Source of the DNA: Indolivaga macrotermitis
GTDB taxonomy: Bacteria > Bacteroidota > Bacteroidia > Bacteroidales > Dysgonomonadaceae
DNA: 64,000 bases
Direction: 5' to 3'
Assembly: GCF_900128985.1 (NCBI RefSeq)
Contig: NZ_FQUC01000002.1
Span: forward strand, 186,001 to 250,000
Position numbers and translations under genes: made by a program. How positions within the stretch are numbered: the first letter of the stretch is position 1; every line of letters begins with the position of its first letter. A model generated the notes under the pieces. That model saw nothing but the letters and a program-made list of their open reading frames with translations, was not told the origin of the DNA and did no database searches. Shown piece by piece: positions 46,324 to 55,680 of the stretch.

Positions 46324-49071
46324 TTATTTATCTAAGCCCCAGCTTTTATTAGGTTGCGATCCCAAATAAATCTCTAAAAGTCCTCCCGCTGCGAATGTTT
46401 CGTGCGAAATGTTATATTTATTCAGTGGTTGCCGATTGAGCTGAGTTTTTTGGATATAGTAATTAGTTGCCGAGTTATTATAAGTCTTGATTCTGAACTC
46501 TTTTCCCACGTAATACGTAGGGTTGAGCTTTATTGTGATTTCATCAAACACAGGGCTAGTCAACTCGTAAGAAGGATTTTGAGCCGAAGTTCCTTGTACA
46601 CTGAACAAGCCTAACGCCATCAGTGCGCTTACGCCGCCCATTTGACCCTGATCTTCGTCGTGTCCGCCATATCCCCTGTCGGGAGAAACTGCCCCGTAAG
46701 CTTGTGAGCCTACTTTCCGAACCCAATATTGAGACATCCATGGTGCACCTGCAAGGTTGAATACATGGGCATCCGAGCATCCGGGTTGATTAGCGTAGCT
46801 TATATAGCCGTTGCTGTAACCGAATACGAAGTCGTCTTTGTCCGACTGTTCAAAAGCATAGTTCAGTTTTTCGCAAAGCTTTTCGTTGCCTCCCATTAGT
46901 TTAGCTAATCCAGGTATATCTTGCGACACTGCCCATGTAGCTTGCCATGCATTGGTTTCTATCCAACCTTCACCGCTCAACGGGTCGTTATGTAACCACT
47001 GTCCTTTGGCGTCTTTAGGCATAAGCAGTTGTAACTGCGGATTAAAGAGTTTTTTCCATCCTTCGGAACGTTTTTGGTAATAAGCCGCATCTTTGGTCTT
47101 ACCCATTTTGGCAGCCATTTGCGATAGCGACCAGTCTTGGAATACCGCTTCGAGTGTGATTTCGGCGTTTCCGGGATAATATCCGTTTTTGATATAGAAT
47201 TCAATTTCTTTTTCAGGGCCTATCATTCCGCCGGGCTTATGGTTTCTCACCATCGCTTCATAAGCCTTTTCGGGGTCTACCTTGGTCAGCATGCCTTTTT
47301 GGTATGCACTAGTGATGAGGTTAGTGGCAGGACAGCTTGTCATAATATATGAATATCCGCCTGCGTTAGGGCCTCGGGGCAACAGTCCGCCATTGTCAGC
47401 ATATTGCACCAAGCAAGCCGCAAAGTCGTCCAATACTTCAGGATAAGCCAATCCCCACAGTATATTCAAATTCCATTGAGTCAACCAGAAAGCATCCGAA
47501 TTATACATATGGAAGCGTGATGTTCCGTCCGGGTTCTTTGGCAATGTTCGAACAATCAATTTGGCATTAACTGTTGCGTTTCCTACACGTTGTCCTTGAG
47601 TATAATCGGGATAGTCCCCCGAAACATCATCGAGTTTGTGTCGTCCGAGCAACACATGCCACATATCGGTATAGAACTTAATTTGCTGTTGGTTGCTGCC
47701 ACCTTTCACATCGATGCGCCCCAACATGTCGTTCCATTCTTTGAGGGCATCGGCTTTTACAGCATCGAAGTCCCATCCGAATTTGTCGCTGTCCATATTT
47801 TTACGGGCGTTTTCGATATTGGTGTACGATACGGCAAATTTAACCTGTATTTCGTCGCCTGCTTTTACATTGTAAACGGCGTTTACTCCACAGTTAGGGG
47901 CATCGTAATAACTTGCTCCCTCGTTTTTAGCTGTTTTTTCTTTTACCCCTTGATGGGAGCTGATGTTCTTCAGGATTTCCTTGTCGTTCCATCCATTCAT
48001 TTGTTCGAAAGGTTTGTCAAGCTTCATTACGAAGAATATCCGCACATTGTCCGGCCCTCCCCAAAAACGCCCTGTGGTATTTACCGACCCTTCTATTTCA
48101 GTGTCGCTTACTTTGGTCACACGGCAATCATTCATGGTGGAGGTAGACAAGTAACCGCCCAAGTTCAACAGGATGTTTGATACGTTATCTTTGGTATAGC
48201 GCAATTTGTAGTGGCTTACCCGGTCGGTAGCCGTTTGCTCTACCCAAATTCCGTAATCTTGGAGGAATACTCGGTGGTAACCGGGTTGAACAATCTCGCC
48301 GTCATGAGAGAATGTCGATTTCCAATTTTGTTCTCCTGCTACGGGATTTACGTTTCCGGTGGTAGGCATCAAAGTGATTCCTGAAAGCATCCAGCAGTGT
48401 ACTTGAGGAAAACCGAGTATATCGAGCGAGTTATAGTTATATCCGCCTCCGTACTGGTTTTTATTGCGTGTTAGCGGCGCAGCACTTATCATCCCGAATG
48501 GGCGGCTTCCGGTTACGAAGAAGAAATAACGTCCACGAGCCGATTCTACATAAGGGTCTACTTTAGACACATAATCGGTGTAATCTTCGGGTGCAGGATA
48601 TACTTCTATTTCAGATAGTCCGACGTTTAAGCCATCGGCATCGGTAGTTTCAAATTTTACCCAAGTTACCTTTTTGGCCGGAAAATCAACAGCTTTGGCT
48701 TCTCCCCCGTTGGGTATTTGATTTACAAAAATGCTGCTTCCGTCGCTAAAGTGTAGTGTACCTCCCGCAGTATGGCTTTGCAGTATCGAGCGATCGTATA
48801 TAATAATACGGTTGATGTTTTGAGGCTTGTCCCAATCGAGCTTTATCCAAGGGTAGTCGATGGCTCCCCATGGGGTTTGCTTGCTTGCCGACGCCCATTC
48901 GCCTTTGTTTTCTATTCCTATCAATCCATCGATAACGTTTTGAGCGGAATAGGAGGCATCTTTTTCGGACGAAGCCGTCACTTTCGCTTTCGGAGCGATA
49001 TTATACGGTCCGGCAAAGGCACAAAGGTTAGCTGCCGCAAATAAAATTATGGTAAATATTTTCTTAATCAT
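46324..49071 (-). CDS. GH92-type alpha-mannosidase with N-terminal carbohydrate-binding-like domain
   Basis: 915 residues with signal peptide (IILFAAANLCAFA). Residues about 20-165 look like an F5/8-type (CBM32-like) beta-sandwich (ASSEKDASYSAQNVIDG, ISEIEVYPA-like end). Residues about 175-880 carry the GH92 beta-sandwich and (alpha/alpha)6 barrel, with DAFWLTQWNLNILWGLAYPE, GLLPRGPNAGG and GHDEDQGQMGG (about 803-813), which matches the acidic GNxDxGQM catalytic segment. GH92 enzymes are calcium-dependent exo-alpha-mannosidases. Its start overlaps the stop of the upstream lipoprotein gene (ATGA). It is the strongest evidence that this locus degrades mannosides. Confidence 0.85.
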   Translation of the reverse strand: MIKKIFTIILFAAANLCAFAGPYNIAPKAKVTASSEKDASYSAQNVIDGLIGIENKGEWASASKQTPWGAIDYPWIKLDWDKPQNINRIIIYDRSILQSHTAGGTLHFSDGSSIFVNQIPNGGEAKAVDFPAKKVTWVKFETTDADGLNVGLSEIEVYPAPEDYTDYVSKVDPYVESARGRYFFFVTGSRPFGMISAAPLTRNKNQYGGGYNYNSLDILGFPQVHCWMLSGITLMPTTGNVNPVAGEQNWKSTFSHDGEIVQPGYHRVFLQDYGIWVEQTATDRVSHYKLRYTKDNVSNILLNLGGYLSTSTMNDCRVTKVSDTEIEGSVNTTGRFWGGPDNVRIFFVMKLDKPFEQMNGWNDKEILKNISSHQGVKEKTAKNEGASYYDAPNCGVNAVYNVKAGDEIQVKFAVSYTNIENARKNMDSDKFGWDFDAVKADALKEWNDMLGRIDVKGGSNQQQIKFYTDMWHVLLGRHKLDDVSGDYPDYTQGQRVGNATVNAKLIVRTLPKNPDGTSRFHMYNSDAFWLTQWNLNILWGLAYPEVLDDFAACLVQYADNGGLLPRGPNAGGYSYIMTSCPATNLITSAYQKGMLTKVDPEKAYEAMVRNHKPGGMIGPEKEIEFYIKNGYYPGNAEITLEAVFQDWSLSQMAAKMGKTKDAAYYQKRSEGWKKLFNPQLQLLMPKDAKGQWLHNDPLSGEGWIETNAWQATWAVSQDIPGLAKLMGGNEKLCEKLNYAFEQSDKDDFVFGYSNGYISYANQPGCSDAHVFNLAGAPWMSQYWVRKVGSQAYGAVSPDRGYGGHDEDQGQMGGVSALMALGLFSVQGTSAQNPSYELTSPVFDEITIKLNPTYYVGKEFRIKTYNNSATNYYIQKTQLNRQPLNKYNISHETFAAGGLLEIYLGSQPNKSWGLDK

Positions 49072-49937
49072 GGTATTGTTGTTTCTTTATATGTGCCGGG
49101 ATTACACGGTGCCCAATTGTAGTCTGCGGCATTTTGCCCCCTGTAAGGCGTAAAGTCCGCAGTTTTGGGAATTGCTACATATCTTTGTACAATTGGGGTT
49201 TCGGCAGATAGCCCTAACCACGATAAGTCCATAGTGGTAGATAACCAAAGGTCTTCACCTTCGAGCTTCGCCACTTTCCATGTGTCATACACGGGAGTTG
49301 TAGAAAGGAACCCGAATTTGATAAAGGACAGAGAATCCACTTTAGATTCACTTCCTATGATCTTCCATGAGCAGTATTGGTTCAATTCCTCAAGATTGAC
49401 CGGGCCTGATGCCCCCCAGTCATATTGCCACGAGTAATCGGGGTTCAAGCGGTACACATTGTCCCATAGCTTATCATTCACGGTATTTGTACCGTCGACG
49501 GTTTCAGCCGTCAGTTTCCAATCATATTTGGTAAGCAACGGGTAACCCGAGAGACTTACTGACACAACCAAATCCGAAGCGTCAATCAATTTACCCCCGG
49601 CATCATATCCGCTGAAGGTATATACCAAAGACCCGTTTTCATCTCCGGAAAGAATCATTTGAGAGAAATCGTACCCAGATGATGTTCCGTTTACGGTAAC
49701 TTCGGTTTTGTAATCAGTATTGGTGATTCCATCAATCGATTTTGTAATTACCAATTTAGCAATGCTGTTATTGGTGAAATTTACTCTGGTTTTGATGGTG
49801 TCACCTATTTTTCCTGATGCAGTGAGCTTATCAAGCGCTACAGACGAATCGACGTGTATGCTTTCGTTTTTTGCACAGGAAAAAATGGCGAAAACCATGC
49901 ACAGAGTACATACGATAATTTTTGCTACATTTTTCAT
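49068..49937 (-). CDS. Hypothetical lipoprotein of the mannoside locus
   Basis: 289 residues; lipoprotein signal (VCTLCMVFAIFSCAKNE). The N-terminal half is an Ig-like or cadherin-like beta-domain; the C-terminal half (YDWKLTAETVDGTNTVNDK, LWDNVYRLNPDYSWQYDWG) resembles lipocalin-like DUF5004-type lipoproteins. Positioned between the ROK-PMI gene and the SusCD genes, it may be a surface glycan-binding protein. I cannot assign a family firmly. Confidence 0.5.
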   Translation of the reverse strand: MKNVAKIIVCTLCMVFAIFSCAKNESIHVDSSVALDKLTASGKIGDTIKTRVNFTNNSIAKLVITKSIDGITNTDYKTEVTVNGTSSGYDFSQMILSGDENGSLVYTFSGYDAGGKLIDASDLVVSVSLSGYPLLTKYDWKLTAETVDGTNTVNDKLWDNVYRLNPDYSWQYDWGASGPVNLEELNQYCSWKIIGSESKVDSLSFIKFGFLSTTPVYDTWKVAKLEGEDLWLSTTMDLSWLGLSAETPIVQRYVAIPKTADFTPYRGQNAADYNWAPCNPGTYKETTIP

Positions 49938-49970
49938 TTGATTATTGTTTAAAGGTATTAGGTCAACTTT

Positions 49971-52655
49971 TTATTTCACGAATGATTTTACCATCATCGC
50001 TTGGGTATTTCCTTCGTTTATTATCTTATACGATTTAGCTGCCGCAGGTATTACGAATGTTTCGGCGTAATTAAATCGTTGTTTCATTCCATCGGCTGTT
50101 TCAACTATCACCGAAATTCCTTCTACCAGCATCCATACATGACATTTTCCATTCGTTTCGATTGTGATTTCTTTGTCGAAATTGTATCTGTATACATCGT
50201 AGAAATGTTCTGGGTGGGTGGGAAGATGTTCCAGGCAAAAACCATCTTTTAGTTCCATCACATAAGGTTTGCTGATCAGTTCGTCATATACCTTTTGTCC
50301 TTGGAGTTCGAAATTCACGTTCTTCATACCATGGTCGATATTGATAGGGCGTGGACGTCCGTCCAAATCCAGACGTACCCAGTCGTACATTTTGAAAGTG
50401 AATATATAAGGTGCGCTGCTTATCTCAAGCACCAAATTGTCTTTACCCGAAGCATGGATCGTTCCGTTGGGAATCAGATATAGATCGTGCTTTTTGGCAT
50501 GGTATACTTGCACGTATTTTGTAATATCAATCTCCTTCGCATTTTCTTGACTGTAAACCAAAGCTTTGTGGAACTCATCGGGATTTACTCCTTCCTGAAA
50601 TCCAAGATATACTAAAGGATCATTTTTCACATTTAATATATAGTATGTTTCGTCTTGAGTGAAAGGCATTCCGAATTCTTTTGCGATATACTCGGGACGA
50701 GGGTGGCATTGTACCGAAAGGTTACCTCCATCGAAAGTATCCAAGAAGTCGAAGCGTATCGGAAAGTTGTATTTGAAGCGTTCGGCACAGTCGCCCAATA
50801 CTTCTTTGTAATTGTTGAACATCAGGAAATCGAAAGATACTTCTAAACGGAAGTTGTCGCTTTCGAACATGATTCCATTTTCAAGCACCATTAATTCGAA
50901 TGACCATGCCAAGTTAGGAACATCCGTATTTAATTGTTTAATATTTTCTTTCATCCATGTTCCACCCCATGCTCCCGGTTCGAACCAAGGACGTACACGA
51001 AAGAAATTTTTAGACATGGCTGACAAACCTTTTCTCAAGTCATCGCCCGACATAGATAGGTAATTGTCGGGGCGTTGTTCGTCCACAACCAGATCAATTC
51101 GAGGAAGAATGTTTGCTTTGTGTTCGTTTAAAACAATCCAGTCTACAAAATAGAAGCGTTTGTACATGTTGCGTCCGTCTTCAACCTTGTCGGCTCCCAA
51201 GTTGGTAGCTGCTCCGGCTCTCATTCTGAACTGTAACTCATTTTTAGGCAGGTCTACGTAAATGAGTTTGCCGTTCCATCCCGCCAATTGGGCTCCGCAA
51301 CCGATAATGATATTAACATCGGCGCTAGCTTCGGGTTGAATCTTAGTCAGTTTGTCTTTGTCGAACCAGTCTATTAGTTTTTTATCGGTTATTTTTCCGA
51401 AGATGGAGTCTTCCTCGCCTAAGTAGGGAACTAACATTTGAGCAATTTCGTCGGACGACTTCATTGCTGCATCAATATTTTTCCAAACGGCTTTCACGCC
51501 CTTTTTGATCAATATTTCGTTTATTTGCTGTATGAGTTCGTTCCAAAATACGCCGACATATCCGTCTATGATTACTGTTTTTTGTTCTGCTATATAATCA
51601 GCCAATGCTTCGGCGCCGCTTTTAATAGTTCCTTTTGCAAGTGGAAATCCGGGATAAATATCATAATCTCCCTGAGGAGTAGGCTGAGCCTTTTCGGGAG
51701 CAAGAAATTGAGTTGTTTTACGCTTGATGTTTTCCTTTTTTATCATGTCTTCTTTATTTAATTGTGCTTTTACATTCATAGCCGAACCTGTAATGGGGGC
51801 GATGTCCCATAGTTTGCAAATCTTCACTTCGGTTTTATCTATCTTTTGATTCTTTAGAATCGATTTCAAATTATCTAAAAAGAGATAGCTGGCTTTTGCT
51901 ATGCTTCCGCCTATAATAAGTGTGTCAGCGTCAAATTTCTGTAACCACGGAGTGATAAACTCCGCTAGATTACTCGAAAATTCATTAAAAATATTTAATG
52001 CCCTTTTATCATTGTTTATTGCATATTCAGCTATTTCTTTTACTCCGGAAACGATATTTCCTGTTTCCGCTTTCCATCTTCCTACAAACCATCGGGTGGA
52101 GAAATAATCGTCGGCGATACTTTGCCCGAACGGAATATTGTATAAATAACCATCGGCAGGAACACTGTCGCTTTTCTCGGTCATAACATTTCCTTCTACT
52201 AAGAATGTACTTCCAAATCCTGTTCCAATAGTAACTATCAAACTCCTTTTACTGTTCTTGGCAGCTCCCGCATAATACTCTCCAAGAGCAAATCCTGTTG
52301 CATCATTGATGAATGAAACGGGTTTTGATCGGTCGGGAAAAGCTTGTCTGATAGTCTCCTTTATGTTTATTGCAAATAAAGAATCGTATTTTTGAACTCC
52401 TTCGATCAGCGATATTCCATTCTCATAATCAAAAGGTCCAGGTATAGCAATGCCGATTCCCTCCACATTACCTGTTTGCTGTAACGTTTGTGCTATGGTC
52501 GCTTTCCATACTTCTGTAATTTGCATGTAAGAAGCGTTTGAGTCCACCTCATTATTAATCAGCGAACCGTCTACGATCTTCCCTGTGTCGCCTTCTACTA
52601 ACGCACAGCAAATGTGAGAGCCTCCAACATCTACTCCGATGTAATATTTCTTCAT
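49971..52655 (-). CDS. ROK-family sugar kinase fused to class I mannose-6-phosphate isomerase
   Basis: 894 residues from the ATG at 52655; the frame runs 96 bp further upstream into AT-rich leader without a plausible start. Residues 1-310 are a ROK kinase (GVDVGGSHICCALVE, IAIPGPFDYENG, TIGTGFGSTF, GGSIAKASY). Residues about 350-480 form a degenerate P-loop-like linker domain (IIDGYVGVFWNELI) without Walker A. Residues about 500-894 are a PMI cupin domain with metal ligands in SVQCHPRPEY, DETYYIL and PNGTIHASG. The fusion would phosphorylate mannose and convert it to fructose-6-phosphate in one protein. First gene of the minus-strand mannoside series. Confidence 0.85.
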   Translation of the reverse strand: MKKYYIGVDVGGSHICCALVEGDTGKIVDGSLINNEVDSNASYMQITEVWKATIAQTLQQTGNVEGIGIAIPGPFDYENGISLIEGVQKYDSLFAINIKETIRQAFPDRSKPVSFINDATGFALGEYYAGAAKNSKRSLIVTIGTGFGSTFLVEGNVMTEKSDSVPADGYLYNIPFGQSIADDYFSTRWFVGRWKAETGNIVSGVKEIAEYAINNDKRALNIFNEFSSNLAEFITPWLQKFDADTLIIGGSIAKASYLFLDNLKSILKNQKIDKTEVKICKLWDIAPITGSAMNVKAQLNKEDMIKKENIKRKTTQFLAPEKAQPTPQGDYDIYPGFPLAKGTIKSGAEALADYIAEQKTVIIDGYVGVFWNELIQQINEILIKKGVKAVWKNIDAAMKSSDEIAQMLVPYLGEEDSIFGKITDKKLIDWFDKDKLTKIQPEASADVNIIIGCGAQLAGWNGKLIYVDLPKNELQFRMRAGAATNLGADKVEDGRNMYKRFYFVDWIVLNEHKANILPRIDLVVDEQRPDNYLSMSGDDLRKGLSAMSKNFFRVRPWFEPGAWGGTWMKENIKQLNTDVPNLAWSFELMVLENGIMFESDNFRLEVSFDFLMFNNYKEVLGDCAERFKYNFPIRFDFLDTFDGGNLSVQCHPRPEYIAKEFGMPFTQDETYYILNVKNDPLVYLGFQEGVNPDEFHKALVYSQENAKEIDITKYVQVYHAKKHDLYLIPNGTIHASGKDNLVLEISSAPYIFTFKMYDWVRLDLDGRPRPINIDHGMKNVNFELQGQKVYDELISKPYVMELKDGFCLEHLPTHPEHFYDVYRYNFDKEITIETNGKCHVWMLVEGISVIVETADGMKQRFNYAETFVIPAAAKSYKIINEGNTQAMMVKSFVK

Positions 52656-52685
52656 GTTTATATATGTATAGATGTATGATTGTAT

Positions 52686-52697
52686 ATGTATGAACAT
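52686..52697 (-). promoter_or_regulatory. Candidate GntR operator upstream of the mannoside operon
   Basis: On the minus strand ATGTTCATACAT is identical to 34818-34829 upstream of the GntR gene. It lies 31 bp before the ROK-PMI start in a leader full of ATGTAT-like iterations (52659-52710), which slightly weakens the match. Confidence 0.45.
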
Positions 52698-52751
52698 ATA
52701 TGTAAATGCAAAAGTGAAAAACTTTTTTATTATATCAAAATAAAATGGCAT

Positions 52752-53507
52752 TTATTTATAGTTAATTTCTTTGTACTGTGTATATAAAGAGTTAAATAGT
52801 GGGTTATATATTGATTTTATAGATAAGAAGTAGATAGGTACTTATAGTTATATAGTATAGGTTTTATGACCATATTCTGCTTTTACAGAGATCATATTGT
52901 TTGATATAGATATTATTATGTAAGTACGAGGTAGAATTGGTCTTCTTTTAGTAAATATTACAGATTGCGTGGCGTTTGACTTGGTAGAGTAAACAATATT
53001 ATTCTTATATTTGTTTTGATGGAGCATTTCTAGTATTATCTCTATGAAAGCAATGAAATACAGAAAGTTGATCCAGGATTCAGCTTCTTTAGGGTGTGGT
53101 TATATATAATATTTCGTGTCATGCCTGAGAAGTTTTATATGCTACGTTTCTTTCTTGATTTGTGCTTTGCAATGACAGCATTAATCTTTGTCTGTTTTAC
53201 TCTATTTCTCAAGCATTTTTTTTCTGCCTTTACAAGCCTGATATCATTTTCTGCAAAGTTTATAGTTTGCGTGACTTAGTCTGCTTATCCATTTAGATAG
53301 TGGACTGCGGTAAACGGGTGAAGCTTACAATAGTCTTTTGTACTCCTAATCTACAGATTACTTTTTTTCTATATTATTAATGAATACTCTTATAGAAAAT
53401 AGTAATAAAAATACGGAAATAGCTATTGGATAGATCTGCAAATCAATTAATTCAAGCGCATTAAGGTTTAATAATTTAGCAAATAAATCGATGCTTCAAT
53501 TGGATAT
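52752..53507. other. 756-bp AT-rich intergenic stretch
   Basis: Between the mannoside operon and the Rhs region. No supportable gene; a 61-codon ORF at 53094 shows no family or codon signal. It must hold the mannoside promoter at its left end and marks the end of the Rhs cassette array. Confidence 0.5.
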
Positions 53508-53868
53508 TTAGCTAAACAAAAAGCCAATAATGCTAGTATTGGCTCTCATATACTTGAGAAGTTTGCGGTAATACGCTTTCAGTTCTTCTTTGGTTGGTAG
53601 TTTTGCCCATAAGGGTTCGTGGCCTGTATAACCTCTGTCTCCCAGAACAAGAGTAAGTCGTTTGTCTAATTCAAATAATGCTTGAGTCAGCGGGTCACGC
53701 AAACGACCCCACGGGTCATAACTAAGCTCTTGCCTTACAACTCCCGTTTGATCCATCACATGTGTGATACTGCCCAGATAGTCGCGTCCTATATAGTTTA
53801 CCGTCCAGCCGGAGGCTTCTTTTACATACACTGCCGCTGCACTGTATATGTTACCGCCAAGTAGTAAT
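53508..53868 (-). pseudogene. Displaced Rhs tip fragment (distal remnant)
   Basis: It reads YSAAAVYVKEASGWTVNYIG, RDYLGSITHVMDQTG, YDPWGRLRDPLTQALFEL and VLGDRGYTGHE, matching the core end of the large Rhs protein, then diverges into EPLWAKLPTKEELKAYYRKL and stops. No start codon and no ribosome site precede it. Its tail is not an Rhs core sequence; it may come from a different or truncated toxin. Confidence 0.8.
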
Positions 53869-53877
53869 ACTCAGATT

Positions 53878-53920
53878 AAGAAGAGACTGCATATTGTGAA
53901 GATATACAGCCTCTTTTTGC
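53878..53920 (-). terminator. Hairpin terminator after immunity-like gene
   Basis: On the minus strand AAAAAGAGGCTGTATAT pairs with ATATGCAGTCTCTT and a T-rich stretch follows. It closes the cassette on its right. Confidence 0.6.
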
Positions 53921-54346
53921 TTATAATCTAGTTCTTTCTTTATATAAATCCTCTACTTGTGCTATTAATAAATCAGCTTGCTCCTTTCCCATTTCATACT
54001 CATATTTAAAAGCTAAATCTCCTCTTGAAAAATGATCTTCTATCTCAAGAAGTACTAATATTATTTCAGGCTCTTTTACTTCAAATATTATCTGGAATGA
54101 CTCATCCATTGAAATGAAAAGATAAAACTTTTTCATTTCTTCATTTAATAGTTGTTTTAATTTATTTCCAAGGATAAAGAAATCATTCTCCGATCCTCCA
54201 ACTTTTTTTTCTATCTTAACTCTAGATATAACAAAAGAAAAACAAGCTGTATAGAACTCTGGAATATTATTTATATCATCAAAAACAAAATTGTTAAAGC
54301 TCATTACTTCATGATTATTCTGGTTTAAGAATATTATCTTTTTCAT
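53921..54346 (-). CDS. Immunity-like small protein (141 aa)
   Basis: Hydrophilic protein with no signal peptide and a pattern (SFVISRVKIEKKVGGSEND, DHFSRGDLAFKYEYEMGKEQ) that recalls WapI-like or related immunity proteins, though weakly. It follows the EF-Tu-like remnant by 27 bp within the third Rhs cassette, the usual place for an immunity gene. Function inferred from location only. Confidence 0.4.
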   Translation of the reverse strand: MKKIIFLNQNNHEVMSFNNFVFDDINNIPEFYTACFSFVISRVKIEKKVGGSENDFFILGNKLKQLLNEEMKKFYLFISMDESFQIIFEVKEPEIILVLLEIEDHFSRGDLAFKYEYEMGKEQADLLIAQVEDLYKERTRL

Positions 54347-54373
54347 TTTGTTTACTTTATGGGGGAGAAATAT

Positions 54374-54693
54374 TTATGGTATAAGATCTTTATTAGGTAT
54401 TGAGTCTTCATTTATTATTTCTTGAACGATACCTTCTCCCATAATAGCTTTCGGACTTTCGCAAAAAATAAATTTAGCACCAACCCTAAAATATGGACCA
54501 AGAAAACGTCTTTCTATAAAAAGAATGTGAACTAAGGCACTTTCCTCTGGATAAAAACATTTCTATCTAGCAATTCTATACTGCCAGATGTGTATGTACC
54601 TTCTTGAAAAAGAAACAAAGGTCTATAACCTGAGTGAAAAGGAGTCTTCCTCGCATTTTTAAATAATTCAATATATGCTTTTATTTTAATCAT
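54374..54693 (-). pseudogene. EF-Tu domain III-like protein, frameshifted
   Basis: From the ATG at 54693 the product reads MIKIKAYIELFKNARKTPFH, SGYRPLFLFQEGTYTSGSIE, LLDRNVF, and then loses frame. Restoring one T in the run at 54553-54557 (minus strand) gives YPEESALVHILFIERRFLGP, YFRVGAKFIFCESPKAIMGE, GIVQEII and a proper stop at 54374. This parallels EF-Tu domain III (HTPF..GYRPQFYF, VTG.I.L, P...., G.G.V). It sits beside a TreTu-like toxin remnant, whose family targets EF-Tu, so it could have been a decoy-type immunity factor (inference). Confidence 0.6.
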
Positions 54694-54704
54694 GATTTAA
54701 AATT

Positions 54705-55037
54705 TTATTTATAGAGTGTACCTATAAAGACAAACTTAGAGTTAGATATCAAATATTCGAAATCTTCGTTATAGTCATAATCAAGGGGCAATAATCCCCC
54801 ATTGACTTGAATCCTATTTTTTAAGCCTATATCAGTGAAAGAATGATTGGATCGAGAATATAAAATAAAATTCCTCCCTATAAGATAATCTTCAAAAGAT
54901 ACATCATAATTAGCTTTGAATACTAAACATGTATCATTTAAGTTATCTATTATTTTACCTCGAATAATATTCTTGCCATCAATACTTTCAAAATTCCAAG
55001 GTTCGGATATTATTATTTCACAATTTTGCTGATTCAT
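54705..55037 (-). CDS. Probable immunity protein of the TreTu-like cassette
   Basis: 110 residues, acidic, no signal peptide (FESIDGKNIIRGKIIDN, NGGLLPLDYDYNEDFEYL). It begins 10 bp after the stop of the TreTu-like toxin frame and ends 12 bp before the EF-Tu-like remnant. I do not recognise the family; position makes a cognate immunity role likely. Confidence 0.5.
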   Translation of the reverse strand: MNQQNCEIIISEPWNFESIDGKNIIRGKIIDNLNDTCLVFKANYDVSFEDYLIGRNFILYSRSNHSFTDIGLKNRIQVNGGLLPLDYDYNEDFEYLISNSKFVFIGTLYK

Positions 55038-55046
55038 AGCAACTTA

Positions 55047-55505
55047 TTATTTAATGGGTTGTATATTTATAATCTTAACACGAACAGGATCAGGTGTCAT
55101 AAACTCTGAACCTCCTCCTGGCATACTATAAGCAGGGATAACTTTTCCTCCATTTATTTGTAATGTAGGATTATTTGTTATTTCAAATTCAATTCTTACT
55201 GTTGGTTTAATTGGCAGAGCCAATCTCTCTTGAGCGTTTACTCCCGTTTTGAAAATATCTTTTGTAAAATATGTATCACCTGGACGACCTCCTCTTAAAT
55301 ATCCTGTCTCCTTAATACCAAGAACTTCTCCTTCTGTCGCATATCGGTATCCTCGTACCGAACTCCTGTAAATGTTCGTGACCTGTATAACCTCTGTCTC
55401 CCAGAACTAAAGTCACCCTTTCATTCAGTCAGAGACTTCTTTACATACACCACCACTGTACTGCATGCGTCACCATCAAGGTACAATCTTTCGCTTGTTC
55501 CTGCA
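55047..55505 (-). pseudogene. Rhs tip remnant with TreTu-like toxin end
   Basis: On the minus strand Rhs core pieces (SERLYLDGDA near 55500; NERVTLVLGDRGYTGHEHL near 55410-55365) are joined with stops and internal deletions. Another frame continues as VRGYRYATEGEVLGIKETGY, LRGGRPGDTYFTKDIF, QERLALPIKPTVRIEFEITN and MPGGGSEFMTPDPVRVKIIN, ending at 55047. This pattern matches what I recall of TreTu toxins, ADP-ribosyltransferases that modify EF-Tu. The frame change at GHEH leaves the toxin disconnected and silent. Confidence 0.6.
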
Positions 55506-55531
55506 AGATATATTATACCGTTTCTTCTTAT

Positions 55532-55575
55532 AAAAACTCAACACTTATAAGCTAATGTAAGTGCTGAGTTTTTTT
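55532..55575. terminator. Hairpin between Rhs cassettes
   Basis: AAAACTCAACACTTA and TAAGTGCTGAGTTTT pair with a T tract to the right. The stem resembles the hairpin at 59160 (shared CACTTATA core), suggesting that cassettes carry the same terminator. The region 55580-55680 holds nothing else visible. Confidence 0.7.
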
Positions 55576-55680
55576 CCTTTATTTATTCTTTAGAGAAAAG
55601 CGGGTAAATATAATTTAAGATTTCTTCCTCAAATTAATATACTCTACTAAGATACAATTCTCTCTATATATAGAATATTT

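Noticed and set aside
49972-52751. 32-residue extension of the ROK-PMI protein from 52751
   Set aside because: The extra residues are Phe/Tyr/Ile-rich translation of the AT-rich leader. The ATG at 52655 starts exactly at the conserved kinase N-terminus.
53094-53279. 61-codon ORF with hydrophobic stretches
   Set aside because: Phe-rich translation of AT-rich DNA, no ribosome site and no neighbour that would need it.
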